The position numbers were made by a program, and so were the translations under genes. Below are positions 10,712 to 19,373 of a DNA stretch of 64,000 bases, in pieces. The stretch spans positions 4,898,001 to 4,962,000 of the forward strand of contig NZ_CP134400.1 in the NCBI RefSeq assembly GCF_002968285.2, written 5' to 3'. A model generated the notes under the pieces. That model saw nothing but the letters and a program-made list of their open reading frames with translations, was not told where the DNA came from and searched no databases. Position 1 is the first letter of the stretch; each line of letters opens with the position of its first letter. Source of the DNA: Mycobacterium sp. ITM-2016-00318 (GTDB lineage: Bacteria > Actinomycetota > Actinomycetes > Mycobacteriales > Mycobacteriaceae).

Positions 10712-12199
10712 TCAATCCTGGCGGCGCCGACGACGGCCGCCGCCTGACGAGCGCGTTTCGAGCCGGGCGAGCAACTCGGCGACCGAGTGACCACCGGTCG
10801 ACTCCGCCTCGTCGAGGCTGCGGTGGCGGGGTCGATTCTCCTCCTCGGACGCCGCGGCGGGATCTGCCGGTAGCGGAGAGGCAGTCTGCGGCGGAGGCGC
10901 CGCAAGCGTGGGCGGAGACGGAGGTGTCGGTCGCCCCGGATCGCCGGCGTCCGGCCCCACGGAGTGGCGTCCGCGTCCCAGATCTGCGGGCGGTGTCGTC
11001 ATCGCCGGATCGGGCGCGCGCCGCTTGCCGACGTACTCGCCGGCAGATCCGTTCTCGGTCCGAGAGGGTGACCAGTTGCTGCCCGGCAGGCCGGCCGGGA
11101 TCCATTCGCCCTCGGCGGGCGCAGGTCGCCAGTCGGCCGCCGCCTGCCTGGCGGCCTCTTCCTCTGCGGCTCGCTGGGCGGCCGCGTGCTGCTCGGCGAT
11201 GGCCCGCTCTTCCGCGGCGCGCTGCTCGGCAAGCCGTTGTTCCTCGGCCGCCCGCTCTTCTGCGGCGCGCTGCTCGGCAAGCCGCTGTTCCTCGGCCGCC
11301 CGCTCTTCCGCGGCGCGCTGCTCGGCGAGCCGCTGTTCCTCGGCCGCCCGCTCTTCCGCGGCGCGCTCTTGCGCGGCACGCTGCTCGGCGGCCCGCTGCT
11401 CGGCCGCGCGTTGTTCTGTTTCACGGTATTCGGCCGCCCGCTGTTCTGCGGCGGCGCGCTGCTCAGCGGCCCGTTGTTCGGCTGCGGCCCGCTGCTCCGC
11501 AGCGGCGCGCTCTTCAGCGGCGCGATGCTCTGCCGCCCAGGACAGCCGCTCATCGGCGGTGGGCTCCGCCTCCGACGGCCTCCGATGGGCACCACCGAAC
11601 AACGGCGTGGGAGACCACTCATGTTCTGGCGCATGCGGTTCGGCCGAGACGTCGATGATCGGATTCTCTTCGGTCCGAAGGTCCGGCCCCTCGGTGTCGA
11701 GCCTGCTGCTGGCGACCCGCCCCGGCCGAACCGGGCCCTGTTCGGTCTCGATGGCGGGGCGGTGGCTGAGGTCGGCGTCGAAGAGGTACTCGAGATTGGC
11801 CCGAAGAGCGGCCAGTTCTGCGCGCAACGCGGCCACCTCGTCGGCGGCTTGAGCGCGGATCTCGGTCGACAGCTCGCGGCGCAACTCCGATTCGACCGTC
11901 AGCTCGTATTCCCGGCGTGCGGAGATCTCGCGGTCCAGTTGCAGGTCGTAGACGAGTTTCAGATCGCGCGCCTTGGCCGCATCGACGTCGCTCTGCCGCC
12001 GATAGATGACCGATACGAATGCAGCCACCACCGCCGCCCACAACGCGAGGATGACCGCCAGCTTCAGCAATTCCACCCGATTGGTGAACACCAGCGCCGA
12101 ACTCGCCATGATGGCGAGGACCAGCAACACCGTTAACAGCAGCCAACCCGGCCTGCGACCGCTGCGCCGCGGCCGGGCACCACGGGTCAGAACGGACAT
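10712..12199 (-). CDS. Two-helix membrane protein with long Ala/Glu/Arg coiled coil (Rv3604c-like)
   Basis: The 495-residue protein starts with a basic patch, then two membrane helices (about 18-38 and 44-62). A cytosolic coiled coil follows (DVDAAKARDLKLVYDL onward, residues 70-140), then a disordered acidic/proline region. Residues 230-360 are dominated by repeats such as AEQRAAEERAAEEQRL, a charged single-helix-like rod. The C-terminal 110 residues are Pro-rich and end basic (GGRRRRRQD). It sits between folate and pantothenate genes as in M. tuberculosis. Function unknown; a scaffold or envelope-linked role is inference. The ATG follows a TACAGT box by six bases, indicating a leaderless mRNA. 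Confidence 0.8.
   Translation of the reverse strand: MSVLTRGARPRRSGRRPGWLLLTVLLVLAIMASSALVFTNRVELLKLAVILALWAAVVAAFVSVIYRRQSDVDAAKARDLKLVYDLQLDREISARREYELTVESELRRELSTEIRAQAADEVAALRAELAALRANLEYLFDADLSHRPAIETEQGPVRPGRVASSRLDTEGPDLRTEENPIIDVSAEPHAPEHEWSPTPLFGGAHRRPSEAEPTADERLSWAAEHRAAEERAAAEQRAAAEQRAAEQRAAAEQRAAEYRETEQRAAEQRAAEQRAAQERAAEERAAEEQRLAEQRAAEERAAEEQRLAEQRAAEERAAEEQRLAEQRAAEERAIAEQHAAAQRAAEEEAARQAAADWRPAPAEGEWIPAGLPGSNWSPSRTENGSAGEYVGKRRAPDPAMTTPPADLGRGRHSVGPDAGDPGRPTPPSPPTLAAPPPQTASPLPADPAAASEEENRPRHRSLDEAESTGGHSVAELLARLETRSSGGGRRRRRQD
11175..11366 (-). repeat. 48-bp tandem repeats coding a 16-residue charged helix unit
   Basis: The string TGCTCGGCAA/G recurs at 11223, 11271 and 11319, an exact 48-base period. 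Each unit encodes AEERAAEEQRLAEQRA. Flanking shorter, imperfect copies extend to about 11520. The number of copies can be expected to vary between strains by slippage. Confidence 0.85.
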
Positions 12200-12205
12200 G
12201 GGGCG

Positions 12206-12211
12206 ACTGTA
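12206..12211 (-). promoter_or_regulatory. -10 element for leaderless Rv3604c-like mRNA
   Basis: TACAGT on the minus strand lies six bases before the ATG at 12199, so transcription should begin at or next to the start codon. No ribosome binding site is present. Confidence 0.5.
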
Positions 12212-12275
12212 CCCGCCACAGGTCACTGCGCGTGTCGTGCACTCCGGCGATTCGTGATCCGCTATCGTCCGCCAG

Positions 12276-12752
12276 TTACTCCGTGGCTCCTTCGCCGTCC
12301 TCCGGCGGCTCCTGCGGCGACTTGCAGCAATGTTGCAGCCACAGTGCGGCGACCAACAGCGCAAGCGCGCTCAGCGCGGCAACCGCTGCGCCCGCCGTGT
12401 CCTCGCCCGCGACCCGCAGCGAGCCGCGGCGTGGCAAAAGATAGATCAGCACGCCCACCCACCAACCGAACACGAGGGCACCCACCCAGGCCGAGGCCTT
12501 GGCGATGGTCACCGACCGGGCGACGGCCAGTGGATGAAGCCAGCCGGGCCCGTCGCCGATCTCGCCGTCGTCGATCTTCGTCCGCACGTAGAACGCCCAC
12601 CCGCCCTCAGCGACGGCGACCGCGAGAAGCGAGAGGCCGGTCCACACCGTGATGGGCGGAAACCAGCGGTAAAGCGCTGTCACCAGCACGTACCCCAGCG
12701 CGGCGGCAATCACCGTCGCGGCCGTCAGGTCACGTCTGCGGGTTGGGCCCAT
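12276..12752 (-). CDS. DUF3180 membrane protein (Rv3605c-like)
   Basis: This 158-residue protein has four predicted membrane helices (about 10-28, 35-55, 82-105 and 122-143) and a short acidic tail. This matches the DUF3180 family that sits next to folK in many actinobacteria. Function unknown; the constant link to folate genes suggests shared transcription rather than a known folate role. Its ATG shares a base with the folK stop codon. Confidence 0.85.
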   Translation of the reverse strand: MGPTRRRDLTAATVIAAALGYVLVTALYRWFPPITVWTGLSLLAVAVAEGGWAFYVRTKIDDGEIGDGPGWLHPLAVARSVTIAKASAWVGALVFGWWVGVLIYLLPRRGSLRVAGEDTAGAAVAALSALALLVAALWLQHCCKSPQEPPEDGEGATE

Positions 12753-13264
12753 CAGGTCAGCACCAGGCCGGTCAGCCGCACCCCGTCGCGTTCGCTCTGG
12801 TCGAGGCCTGCGAGCAACGTCTCGACGGGCCGCCGTTCGCCGTCCAGGGTGAGCGCGGCGTCGGGATCCACGTCCAGCCAGGGGACCAGCACAAACGCTC
12901 GTTGATGAGCGTACGGGTGCGGAAGTGTCAGGTCCTCGTCGTGCAGGACCACCTCGTCGTCACCGTCATGACAGGTGACGAGGTCGACGTCGAGGGTCCG
13001 CGGACCCCAGTGCTGAACCCTCTCCCGGTCGGCTGCTCGTTCGAGGTCGTGCGCGCGGTTCAGCCAGGCGTGGGCGTCGGTTCCCGGGTCGTCAGCGATC
13101 ACAACGGCGTTGAGAAACGGGCTCTGTTCGACGCCACCCCATGCCGCTGTCTCGTAGACCGGAGACACCGCGCGCAGGGCTGTGCCGAGGCCGTCGACGA
13201 CGGATTGAAGATGAGCCTGTCGATCGCCGAGGTTCGATCCGATCGACAGCACAACTGAAGTCAC
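12752..13264 (-). CDS. folK: 6-hydroxymethyl-7,8-dihydropterin pyrophosphokinase
   Basis: This 170-residue HPPK transfers pyrophosphate from ATP to the pterin. Family marks are LSIGSNLGDR at the N-terminus, SPVYETAAWGGVEQSPFLNAVV, and the metal/ATP motif GPRTLDVDLV with LPHPYAHQRAFVLVPW. The GTG start at 13264 lies 23 bases past the folB stop. It acts directly after FolB in folate synthesis. Confidence 0.96.
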   Translation of the reverse strand: MTSVVLSIGSNLGDRQAHLQSVVDGLGTALRAVSPVYETAAWGGVEQSPFLNAVVIADDPGTDAHAWLNRAHDLERAADRERVQHWGPRTLDVDLVTCHDGDDEVVLHDEDLTLPHPYAHQRAFVLVPWLDVDPDAALTLDGERRPVETLLAGLDQSERDGVRLTGLVLT

Positions 13265-13287
13265 CCGTGCTCCTCACGTCAGCGATG

Positions 13288-13674
13288 TCATGTCGGCGGC
13301 TCCCCACGGCCGCCGCGCCGCGACCGCCGTGCCACCACGGCCACGTCCGCGAACCGCTGCGGGATCGGGGCGGCGGGTTTGTGCACGACGACCTCGACGG
13401 CCTGCACGCGTTCGTCGGTCATCACGTCCTCGGCGATCTCGCCCGCAACCGCCTCGATCAGATTTCGCGGCGGTCCCGCGACGATGCCGGCTGCCCGGTT
13501 GGCCAGTGTGCCGTAGTCGAACGTGTCGGCTAGATCGTCGCTGACCGCCGCGGCCGCGAGGTCGATCCAGACCGTGATGTCGATGACGAAGTCCTGTCCG
13601 TCGCGGCGCTCGTGCTCGTAAACTCCGTGGTTGCCGCGAACTATCAAGCCGCGCAATTCTATCCGGTCAGCCAT
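13288..13674 (-). CDS. folB: Dihydroneopterin aldolase
   Basis: This 128-residue protein converts dihydroneopterin to 6-hydroxymethyldihydropterin. It shows [19 protein letters not shown] (with the catalytic-region Glu), TFDYGTLAN and [10 protein letters not shown], where the Lys is the conserved active-site residue. The start codon overlaps the end of folP by eight bases; the longer frame upstream is a shadow of folP. Confidence 0.95.
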   Translation of the reverse strand: MADRIELRGLIVRGNHGVYEHERRDGQDFVIDITVWIDLAAAAVSDDLADTFDYGTLANRAAGIVAGPPRNLIEAVAGEIAEDVMTDERVQAVEVVVHKPAAPIPQRFADVAVVARRSRRGGRGEPPT

Positions 13675-14500
13675 CGCGTTGCGGGTCCGTCCATGCTTCG
13701 ACGACTTTGAGTGCGTCCACCGATGCCCGGACGTCGTGCACGCGCACACCCCACGCACCGCGCTGTGCGGCGAGCGCGGAGATCACCGCCGTGGCGGTCT
13801 CGCGGCCGTCCGGCTGGCGGGGTTCGCCGTCGGCGTCCGCCAGCAGCGTGCCGAGGAAGCGTTTACGCGAAGCCCCGACCAGCACCGGGATTTCAGTGTC
13901 GACGAACTCCGGTAGCGCGCGCAGCAGCGCCCAGTTGTGCTCGCCGGTCTTCGCGAACCCCAGCCCCGGATCGATGATCAGGTTGCCCGGATCCACGCCT
14001 GCGCGCACGGCGGCATCGACGGCTTCGAGCAGTTCCGCACGGACCTCGGCCACTACGTCGCGGTAGCACGGCACCTCGTGCGGACTATCGGCGCTGACCG
14101 AGCGCCAGTGCATCAGCACCCATGGCACCTTGGCGTTGGCAACCACTTTCGCCATGTTCGCGTCGGCCCTACCTCCGGATACGTCGTTGACGATCTGCGC
14201 CCCATTCTCGAGCGCCGCCTGCGCCACCTCCGCATGCATCGTGTCGATGCTGACGGTAAGGCCTTGTCCGGCAAGCTCTTTGATCACCGGCAGCACACGA
14301 GCCGCCTCCACACGCGCGTCGACGCGGGTGGCGCCCGGTCGCGTCGACTCGCCGCCGACGTCGATGATCGCCGCACCGTCGGCGGCAAGTGTCATGCCGT
14401 GTTCGACGGCCCGATCACGATCGAGAAACAGCCCTCCGTCGGAAAAGGAGTCGTCGGTGACGTTGACGACTCCCATCACCCGCACGCGTGTGTGGCTCAC
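13667..14500 (-). CDS. folP: Dihydropteroate synthase
   Basis: This 277-residue TIM barrel joins p-aminobenzoate to the pterin and is the sulfonamide target. It contains [31 protein letters not shown] (the two pABA/pterin loops), INDVSGG, and [12 protein letters not shown]. The GTG start overlaps the folE stop by four bases (GTGA). The order folE-folP-folB-folK is that of M. tuberculosis folP1. Confidence 0.96.
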   Translation of the reverse strand: MSHTRVRVMGVVNVTDDSFSDGGLFLDRDRAVEHGMTLAADGAAIIDVGGESTRPGATRVDARVEAARVLPVIKELAGQGLTVSIDTMHAEVAQAALENGAQIVNDVSGGRADANMAKVVANAKVPWVLMHWRSVSADSPHEVPCYRDVVAEVRAELLEAVDAAVRAGVDPGNLIIDPGLGFAKTGEHNWALLRALPEFVDTEIPVLVGASRKRFLGTLLADADGEPRQPDGRETATAVISALAAQRGAWGVRVHDVRASVDALKVVEAWTDPQRDG

Positions 14501-15099
14501 TTCCGCAGGATCAGGTCCAGCGCCTCGGACCGCGATGCCTTGTCGGTCTTGAACTGGCCGCGCACCGCGGACGTCGTTGTGGTTGCACCCGGCTTGCGGA
14601 TCCCCCGCATCGACATGCAGAGATGCTCGGCCTCGACGACGACGATCGCCCCGCGCGGCTGCAGTTTGCGCATCATGGCATCGGCGATCTGGGCGGTCAA
14701 CCGCTCCTGCACCTGCGGCCGCTTGGCGTAGAGATCGACGAGGCGCGCGAGCTTCGACAGTCCCGTCACCCGACCGTCCTCGCCGGGAATGTAACCGACG
14801 TGAGCCACCCCGTGGAACGCCACGAGGTGGTGCTCGCAGGTGGAGTACATGGGGATGTCCTTCACCAGAACCATTTCGTCGTGGCCCTCGTCGAACGTCT
14901 TGTCCAGCACGGAATCCGGGTCTATGTACAGCCCGGCGAACAATTCTCTGTACGCCCGCGCGACCCGCGCCGGAGTGTCCTCGAGACCGTGCCGGTCGGG
15001 ATCCTCGCCGACGGCGATGAGCAGTTCCCGGACCGCGGTCTCGGCGCGCTTCTGATCGAACTGCGCGAACGTCGCAGAGTTGTTGTGCGGCTGCGCCAT
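14497..15099 (-). CDS. folE: GTP cyclohydrolase I
   Basis: This 200-residue enzyme makes dihydroneopterin triphosphate from GTP, the first folate step. The zinc and active-site motifs are clear: [35 protein letters not shown] and [11 protein letters not shown] (second zinc Cys). The length matches the mycobacterial family. It starts 19 bases after the ftsH stop, so ftsH and the folate genes are likely one transcript. Confidence 0.97.
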   Translation of the reverse strand: MAQPHNNSATFAQFDQKRAETAVRELLIAVGEDPDRHGLEDTPARVARAYRELFAGLYIDPDSVLDKTFDEGHDEMVLVKDIPMYSTCEHHLVAFHGVAHVGYIPGEDGRVTGLSKLARLVDLYAKRPQVQERLTAQIADAMMRKLQPRGAIVVVEAEHLCMSMRGIRKPGATTTTSAVRGQFKTDKASRSEALDLILRK

Positions 15100-15117
15100 T
15101 GAAGCCTCCGTCGTTAA

Positions 15118-17460
15118 TCAGCCATGGTGTGGCGGGTTATTCCGGTTGGATTCCTGCCCTGCGTCGTCGTGAGGCGCTGGCGCAGAGTTCGGGCCGCCCT
15201 GCGGCGGTTGCTGCGGGCCCGGGTAGGGATAGGGCTGGTACGGCGGATAGGGCGCCGGAGGCGCTCCGGCGCCGACATTGGGCTGCTGCCAGCCGGTCGG
15301 CGGTGGTGGTGGCGGATACCAGCCCTGCGGCTGATACGGGCCCTGCGGGTTCTGCGGCGGCCAGCCCGGTGCGTGCCAGCCCGCGGGTGCGCCGTAGTCG
15401 GGCTGCGTCGGGCCGTTGGCGGGAGCTCCGTTGGTACCCGAGCCGTTCGAGCCATTGGACCCCGACGCTTCTGCCGCGGCCTTGCTCGCCTGCGCGATCG
15501 CGGCCTTGAATGCCGGTTCCGGCACCGGCTTCGGCCACTCCTCGCCGCGCTCGATCGCCAGTTCGCCCGGCGTCTTGATCGGCGGCTTGTCGGACGGGAT
15601 GCGTCCGCCGAAGTCGTCGAACATGGTCAACCGCGGCCGCTTCTTCACGTCGGAGAAGATCGCCTCCAGTTCGGCGCGGTGCAGCGTCTCCTTCTCCAGC
15701 AGTTCACCGGCGAGTGTGTCGAGGATGTCGCGGTACTCGGTGAGCACCTCCCACGCCTCGGTGTGCGCGGCCTCGATGAGCTTGCGCACCTCGTCGTCGA
15801 TGATCTGGGCCACCTCGTGGCTGTAGTCGGCCTGCGTGCCCATCGTGCGGCCGAGGAACGGGTCGCCGTGTTCGGTGCCGTACCGCACGGCGCCGAGCTT
15901 GGAGCTCATGCCGTACTCGGTGACCATTGCGCGGGCGATCTTCGTCGCCTGCTCGATATCGGAGACCGCGCCCGTTGTCGGCTCGCGGAAGACGAGTTCC
16001 TCCGCGGCGCGTCCGCCCATCGCGAACACCAGGCGGGCGATCATCTCCGAGCGGGTCATCAGGCCCTTGTCGTCCTCGGGGACCGCGACGGCGTGGCCGC
16101 CGGTGCGCCCGCGGGCGAGGATCGTCACCTTGTAGATCGGCTCGATGTCGGGCATCGCCCACGCCGCGAGCGTGTGGCCGCCTTCGTGATAGGCGGTGAT
16201 CTTCTTCTCGTGCTCGCTGATGATGCGGCTCTTGCGCCGCGGTCCTCCCACGACCCGGTCGACGGCCTCTTCCAGTGCGGCACCGGTGATGATGGTGCCG
16301 TTCTCCCGGGCGGTCAGCAGGGCGGCCTCGTTGATGACGTTGGCCAGGTCGGCGCCCGACATTCCGACGGTGCGCTTGGCCAGCCCGTCCAGGTCGGCGT
16401 CGTCGGCGATCGGCTTGCCTTGCGAGTGCACCCGCAGGACGGCGCGCCGGCCGGCGATGTCGGGATTGGACACCGGGATCTGGCGGTCGAAGCGGCCCGG
16501 TCGCAGCAGGGCGGGATCGAGGATGTCGGGCCGGTTGGTGGCCGCGATCAGGATGACGCCTTGACGGTCGCCGAAGCCGTCCATCTCGACCAGCAGCTGG
16601 TTGAGCGTCTGTTCGCGTTCGTCGTGACCGCCGCCCATGCCTGCGCCGCGCTGACGGCCGACGGCGTCGATCTCGTCGACGAAAATAATGCAGGGGCTGT
16701 TCTGTTTGGCCTGCTCGAACATGTCGCGCACCCGGGATGCGCCGACACCGACGAACATCTCGACGAAGTCGGAACCCGAGATGGTGAAGAACGGTACGCC
16801 TGCCTCGCCTGCGACCGCGCGGGCGAGCAGCGTCTTACCGGTACCGGGCGGGCCGTAGAGCAGCACGCCTTTGGGGATCTTGGCGCCAAGCGCCTGATAC
16901 CTGCTGGGGTTCTGAAGGAAGTCCTTGATCTCGTAGAGCTCTTCGACTGCCTCGTCGACGCCTGCGACGTCGGCGAACGTGGTTTTCGGCATGTCCTTGC
17001 CGAGTTGCTTGGCCTTGGACTTGCCGAACCCGAAGCCCATCCTGCCGCCGCTCTGCATGCGGGAGAACATGACGAACAGGCCGACGAGCAGAAGCAGCGG
17101 CAAGAGGTAGATCAGCAGCGAACCCAGGATGTTGCCCTGGTTCACCACCGTGTTGACCTTGGCGTTCTTCGCGCTCAACGCATTGAAGAGATCGACCCCG
17201 AAACCGGTCGGGTACTTGGTGATGATCTTGTCGCTGTCGGCGGTGTCGCCGTTGCCGCTCTTCAGGTCGAGGCGGACCTGCTGCTCACGGTCGTCGATCT
17301 GGGCGCTCTTGACGTTGTCGCTGTTGATCTGCGCCATCGCCACCGAGGTGTCGACGGGCTTGTAGCCGCGGGTGTTGTCGCTGAAGTAGAAGAACGACCA
17401 GCCCAACAGCAGCACCACCGCGATCACGGTGAGCGTGCGGATCACATTTTTGCGGTTCAT
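15118..17460 (-). CDS. ftsH: FtsH, membrane-bound AAA+ zinc metalloprotease
   Basis: This 780-residue protease degrades misfolded membrane and some regulatory proteins. Membrane helices lie at about residues 7-27 and 110-130, enclosing the extracytoplasmic domain. The AAA domain has Walker A GPPGTGKT, Walker [16 protein letters not shown] and the [22 protein letters not shown]. The zinc motif is HEGGH (about residue 420). The last 120 residues form a Gly/Pro/Tyr-rich tail, slightly longer than in M. tuberculosis (760 residues). In M. tuberculosis espACD lies downstream in the direction of ephA; here that block is absent. Confidence 0.97.
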   Translation of the reverse strand: MNRKNVIRTLTVIAVVLLLGWSFFYFSDNTRGYKPVDTSVAMAQINSDNVKSAQIDDREQQVRLDLKSGNGDTADSDKIITKYPTGFGVDLFNALSAKNAKVNTVVNQGNILGSLLIYLLPLLLLVGLFVMFSRMQSGGRMGFGFGKSKAKQLGKDMPKTTFADVAGVDEAVEELYEIKDFLQNPSRYQALGAKIPKGVLLYGPPGTGKTLLARAVAGEAGVPFFTISGSDFVEMFVGVGASRVRDMFEQAKQNSPCIIFVDEIDAVGRQRGAGMGGGHDEREQTLNQLLVEMDGFGDRQGVILIAATNRPDILDPALLRPGRFDRQIPVSNPDIAGRRAVLRVHSQGKPIADDADLDGLAKRTVGMSGADLANVINEAALLTARENGTIITGAALEEAVDRVVGGPRRKSRIISEHEKKITAYHEGGHTLAAWAMPDIEPIYKVTILARGRTGGHAVAVPEDDKGLMTRSEMIARLVFAMGGRAAEELVFREPTTGAVSDIEQATKIARAMVTEYGMSSKLGAVRYGTEHGDPFLGRTMGTQADYSHEVAQIIDDEVRKLIEAAHTEAWEVLTEYRDILDTLAGELLEKETLHRAELEAIFSDVKKRPRLTMFDDFGGRIPSDKPPIKTPGELAIERGEEWPKPVPEPAFKAAIAQASKAAAEASGSNGSNGSGTNGAPANGPTQPDYGAPAGWHAPGWPPQNPQGPYQPQGWYPPPPPPTGWQQPNVGAGAPPAPYPPYQPYPYPGPQQPPQGGPNSAPAPHDDAGQESNRNNPPHHG

Positions 17461-17610
17461 TCAGTATCGGCCCTGGGCTTGGTCTTCCTCGGCCGCCTGC
17501 GGCCGGAGTCCTTCCATACATGCAGCTTGAATAGTCAGGCTACCGCTAGACCAACGTTCGGCGGTTCCCGACGGTTCTCCAGGCCCGTTCACTGAACGAG
17601 GAAGTCGACT

Positions 17611-17656
17611 GTGCGGTCTCGTACGAAACACGCCGCCGCGGCGTACGAAATCGCAC
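17611..17656. promoter_or_regulatory. 15-bp inverted repeat, candidate operator upstream of ephA
   Basis: The left arm GTGCGGTCTCGTACG and right arm CGTACGAAATCGCAC match as inverted repeats at 13 of 15 positions, with a 16-base spacer. Each arm itself carries the palindrome CGTACG. It ends 37 bases before the ephA GTG and lies in the 233-base ephA/ftsH divergent region, which otherwise shows nothing I recognise. A regulator binding site is inferred. Confidence 0.5.
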
Positions 17657-17693
17657 ACTCGACGGTGCGCGATCGCTGTGCTTCGGTGGATCG

Positions 17694-18590
17694 GTGCCCG
17701 CGTCTGCCGAGCGATTCGTCGAAACCAATGGTGTACGGCTGCGGGTGACCGAGGCAGGCGATCGCGGAGCGCCCGTGATCGTCTTGGCCCACGGTTTCCC
17801 GGAGTTGGCCTACTCATGGCGTCACCAGATCAACGTCCTTGCCGACGCCGGCTATCACGTGCTGGCGCCGGACCAGCGCGGCTACGGCGGCTCCAGCCGG
17901 CCCGACGCCGTCTCCGACTACGACATCCACGCCCTCACCGCCGACCTCGTCGGACTGCTTGACGACGTCGGTGCCGAGTGGGCGATCTTCGTCGGCCATG
18001 ACTGGGGCGCGATGGTCGTCTGGCACACTGCGCTGCTTCACCCGGACCGGGTGCGCGCGGTCGCGGGCCTTTCGGTTCCCCCGATTCCGCGGGCACGGTC
18101 GCGTCCGACCGAACGCTGGCGGGAGAAGTTCGGCGAGGACTTCTACATGCTGCGGTTTCAGGAACCCGGTGTCGCCGAGGCGGAACTGGAGGCCGATGTG
18201 GCCACGACGATGCGCGGGATGTTCGCCGGGCTGGTCGAGGGCGACGCGCCGCTGCCCGACTGGATCAGTGCCGACGAATTCGACTTCTACGTCCGGGAAT
18301 TCGGCGGGACAGGATTCACCGGCGCGCTGAACTGGTACCGCAACTACGACCGGAACTGGGAGACCACACCCCAGCTCTCCGACGCGACGATCACGGCGCC
18401 CGCGCTGTTCGTCGGCGGCACCGCCGACCCGATCGGCGCCACGATGAACCCGGCCCGCGCACGCGAGGTGGCCGCCGGTCCGTACAGAGAGGAGTGGGTC
18501 GAGGGCGCCGGCCACTGGGTGCAACAAGAGCGTCCCGACGACGTCAACCGGATCCTTCTGGCGTTCCTGCGTGACGTCGAGTCGTCGTGA
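17694..18590 (+). CDS. ephA: Epoxide hydrolase, alpha/beta hydrolase fold (EphA-like)
   Basis: This 298-residue soluble enzyme opens epoxides to diols. The oxyanion HGFPELAYSWRHQI, the nucleophile elbow VGHDWGAMVVW (Asp in the centre), the lid tyrosine region LNWYRNYDRNWE and the catalytic His in GAGHWVQQERP are all present. The catalytic acid is probably in GGTADPIG. It matches M. tuberculosis EphA (Rv3617) in motif order and position. The GTG start is chosen because the family N-terminus ERFVETNGVRL begins just after it. Confidence 0.9.
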   Translation: MPASAERFVETNGVRLRVTEAGDRGAPVIVLAHGFPELAYSWRHQINVLADAGYHVLAPDQRGYGGSSRPDAVSDYDIHALTADLVGLLDDVGAEWAIFVGHDWGAMVVWHTALLHPDRVRAVAGLSVPPIPRARSRPTERWREKFGEDFYMLRFQEPGVAEAELEADVATTMRGMFAGLVEGDAPLPDWISADEFDFYVREFGGTGFTGALNWYRNYDRNWETTPQLSDATITAPALFVGGTADPIGATMNPARAREVAAGPYREEWVEGAGHWVQQERPDDVNRILLAFLRDVESS

Positions 18591-18616
18591 ACAACCTCGC
18601 CGGTAGGGTGCCAGGC

Positions 18617-19372
18617 ATGCCGATCGCAGCGAGAGCAAAACTTGCGAACCAATTGATCGTCCTCGCCACTGCGGGCATGGTCGCCGCAGGCCTTGCGGCA
18701 TGCGATACCTCGTCCAAGGCGGGCCCGTCGGTGATCCCGACGGCCGACCCCGACACCCGCCAGGTCACCGTCGTCGGATCCGGCGAAGTGCAGGGCAGGC
18801 CCGACACGTTGACGGCGCAGATCTCGATCCAGGCCACCGCGCCGGACGTCACCGCGGCGATGAACCAGACCAGCGACCGGATGCAGGCCGTGATCAACGC
18901 CCTGGTGAACTCCGGTATCGACAAGACCGACATCGCGACGACCAACGTGACGCTGCAGCCGCAGTACGGCGGCGGCGACAGTCCGTCGATCATCTCCTAC
19001 CAGGCGAGCAACTCGGTCACCGTGAAGATCCGCAACTTGAACACGGCGTCGCAGACGCTGGGGCTGATCGGCACAACGGGCGGCGACGCCACCCGCATCA
19101 ACTCGGTCAGCTATGCGATCGACGACGATTCGCAGTTGGTCAGGGATGCACGCACCCGCGCGTTCGACGACGCCAAGGACCGTGCCGAGCAGTACGCCCA
19201 GCTTGCGGGGCTCACCCTCGGCGACGTCATCTCGATCTCCGAGTCGGCAGGCACGACGCCGCCCACCCCGACCCCAACGCCGATGCCGCGCGCGGCCATG
19301 GAAGCCGTGCCAATGGAGCCGGGTCAGCAGACGGTCAGCTTCTCGGTGACGGCGATATGGGAGCTCACGTAG
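18617..19372 (+). CDS. lpqG: LpqG-like SIMPL-domain lipoprotein
   Basis: This 251-residue secreted lipoprotein has a signal peptide ending in the lipobox GLAACDTSS (Cys about residue 29), then a SIMPL (DUF541) domain with RQVTVVGSGEVQGRPDTL and RAFDDAKDRAEQYAQLAGL. The role of SIMPL proteins is not settled. A GTG at 18587 would overlap the ephA stop, but the ATG at 18617 gives a normal signal peptide and lies seven bases after a TAGGGT box, so a leaderless mRNA start is favoured. It ends one base short of the convergent molybdopterin oxidoreductase stop. Confidence 0.88.
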   Translation: MPIAARAKLANQLIVLATAGMVAAGLAACDTSSKAGPSVIPTADPDTRQVTVVGSGEVQGRPDTLTAQISIQATAPDVTAAMNQTSDRMQAVINALVNSGIDKTDIATTNVTLQPQYGGGDSPSIISYQASNSVTVKIRNLNTASQTLGLIGTTGGDATRINSVSYAIDDDSQLVRDARTRAFDDAKDRAEQYAQLAGLTLGDVISISESAGTTPPTPTPTPMPRAAMEAVPMEPGQQTVSFSVTAIWELT

Positions 19373-19373
19373 C

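Noticed and set aside
15124..17595. 823-codon plus-strand open frame opposite ftsH
   Set aside because: Antisense shadow of ftsH; composition is Arg/Gly/Val-rich without motifs.
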